Position numbers and translations under genes: made by a program. Positions 5,143-6,090 of a DNA stretch of 6,090 bases are shown one piece after another (the first letter of the stretch is position 1; every line of letters starts with the position of its first letter). The DNA comes from an uncultured euryarchaeote (GTDB lineage: Archaea > Thermoplasmatota > Thermoplasmata > UBA10834), in the NCBI GenBank assembly GCA_937872085.1, contig CALMQK010000093.1, positions 1-6,090 on the forward strand. The letters run 5' to 3'. The notes under the pieces are model-generated. The model saw nothing but the letters and a program-made list of their open reading frames with translations. It did no database searches and had not been told where the DNA came from.

Positions 5143-5910
5143 ATGAGCGAGGAGGACCGGAGGAGCGGGATGACACGCGAACTCGAACCTCACTCGATAC
5201 ATTTGAGGAAACTGACGAAGGTTTTCGACGGACTGACCGCCGTATCGAACCTCGACATGAGCATCTCGAAGGGGACCCTCTACGGGCTGATCGGTCCGAA
5301 CGGTTCAGGCAAGACGACGACCATCAAGATGCTCGTAGGACTGCTCAAGGCAACGTCGGGAGAGGCCACGATCCTCGGGGAGAAGGTCCCGATCAAGAAG
5401 AACATCGCGAGGATCAGCTACATGCCCCAGGAGACAGCGGTATACTCCGAACTCACCGTGCACGAGAACCTCGAGATGTTCGCCGGGCTCTATTCAATGG
5501 ACAAGGAATCCTTTGCGAGACGAGAGAGTGAACTGCTGTCGATGACCGACCTCGATGAGCGGAAGGACAGCCTCGTCTCGCAGCTGAGCGGCGGAATGAG
5601 ACATAGGACATCACTGGCGTGCTCGCTGATACACGACCCAGAGATAATGTTCCTCGACGAGCCGACCGTCGGAGTCGACCCGGAGCTGAGGGTCGGATTC
5701 TGGAAGTATTTCTCCGACCTGAAGGCGAATGGGAAGACGATCATCATCACAACCCATTACATGGACGAAGCGAGCAGGTGCGACATCGTCGGCATGATGA
5801 GGATGGGCAGGTTGATCGCGGAGGGCACCCCGAAGGAACTTCTGAAATCCTCGAACACACCGGACCTTGAATCGGCGTTTCTCGCCTTCGCGAAGAGGAC
5901 GGGCCCATGA
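5143..5910 (+). CDS. ABC-2 type transporter ATP-binding protein
   Basis: The cytoplasmic ATPase subunit of an ABC-2/DrrA-type exporter, 255 residues from this start. The Walker A motif GPNGSGKTT is at 51-59, the Q-loop Gln at 96, and the signature LSGGM at 148-152 (Met replacing the textbook Gln, common in this subfamily). Walker B FLDEP is at 170-174 with catalytic Glu173, the D-loop is near 177-180, and the H-loop His is at 205. It should energise export of a lipid, drug or other hydrophobic cargo through the permease encoded immediately downstream, whose ATG overlaps its stop (ATGA at 5907-5910). The frame is open back to ATG 5086, but that start lies upstream of the TATA-like element and adds residues unlike the family. 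ATG 5170 (246 residues) is a real alternative with a stronger ribosome binding site. Confidence 0.93.
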   Translation: MSEEDRRSGMTRELEPHSIHLRKLTKVFDGLTAVSNLDMSISKGTLYGLIGPNGSGKTTTIKMLVGLLKATSGEATILGEKVPIKKNIARISYMPQETAVYSELTVHENLEMFAGLYSMDKESFARRESELLSMTDLDERKDSLVSQLSGGMRHRTSLACSLIHDPEIMFLDEPTVGVDPELRVGFWKYFSDLKANGKTIIITTHYMDEASRCDIVGMMRMGRLIAEGTPKELLKSSNTPDLESAFLAFAKRTGP

Positions 5911-6090
5911 AGCTCCAACGGATCCTCGCAGTCGCCAGGAAGAATCTGCGATCGCTGCGACACGACAGACGCACGGTCGGGTTCCTGGTATTGATGCCAC
6001 TCCTCATGATCAGCGTCTTCGGCTACGCCTTTGGCGGCGACCCGAAGGACCTGCGGATCTACGTCGTGAACCTCGACCAGACGCCGGCGA
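5907..6090 (+). CDS. ABC-2 type transporter permease, N-terminal part (runs off window)
   Basis: The first 61 codons of a membrane permease, cut by the window end. The ATG overlaps the ATPase stop codon as ATGA, the usual coupling of ABC-2 ATPase/permease pairs. Residues 1-22 are a basic amphipathic segment (many Arg/Lys, like the elbow helix of ABC-2 permeases). Residues about 25-42 are a hydrophobic first transmembrane helix ending Phe-Gly-Tyr-Ala-Phe-Gly-Gly. A hydrophilic segment then begins, as expected of the first extracytoplasmic loop, with a Val-Val-Asn-x-Asp pattern often seen there. With its ATPase it would form the exporter; the substrate cannot be told. Confidence 0.88.
   Translation, partial: MKLQRILAVARKNLRSLRHDRRTVGFLVLMPLLMISVFGYAFGGDPKDLRIYVVNLDQTPA

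Noticed and set aside
1..6090. CRISPR array, tRNA, rRNA, insertion sequence or attachment site
   Set aside because: No spaced direct repeats, cloverleaf, rRNA-like segment, transposase motif or terminal inverted repeats were seen by eye.

Overview
The window looks like chromosomal DNA from a GC-rich archaeon, most likely a member of the Thermoplasmatota or a related euryarchaeal lineage. This is inferred from gene content: a PUA/PP-loop/ferredoxin fusion, a V4R-DUF835 protein, DUF1922-like zinc ribbons, a Ras-like small GTPase, and AT-rich TATA-like boxes placed at archaeal distances from start codons. No rRNA, tRNA, CRISPR array, insertion sequence or phage gene was seen, and coding density is high.

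Layout. (1) 1-119: non-coding leader with a TATA-like box about 28 bases before a GTG start. (2) 120-2033 (+): a 637-residue multidomain PAPS-reductase-like protein (zinc ribbon, PUA, PP-loop, unknown domain, 2x[4Fe-4S] ferredoxin). (3) 2044-2316 (-): a 90-residue zinc-ribbon protein with a basic amphipathic tail, convergent with gene 2. (4) 2407-3144 (+): a polytopic PrsW-like membrane protein, divergent from the zinc-ribbon gene across about 90 bases holding TATA-like boxes for both strands. (5) 5061-3145 (-): a three-gene operon of small GTPase, V4R-DUF835 protein, and zinc-ribbon/winged-helix protein. The first junction is an ATGA overlap and the second a 16-base gap. (6) 5143-6090 (+): an ABC-2 type exporter, with the ATPase overlapping (ATGA) a permease that runs off the window. 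It is divergent from the GTPase operon across a single TATA-like element.

The most interesting part is the GTPase/V4R-DUF835/winged-helix operon. V4R is the prokaryotic relative of Bet3, a core subunit of TRAPP, which is the exchange factor for the Rab GTPase Ypt1/Rab1. A Ras-like GTPase translationally coupled to a V4R protein therefore suggests a prokaryotic GTPase-plus-regulator or sensory module, possibly with a transcription-factor output. That link is inference; the gene order and motifs are visible in the sequence. A second point of interest is a perfect 9-bp hairpin with a GAAA tetraloop inside the PAPS-reductase-like gene.
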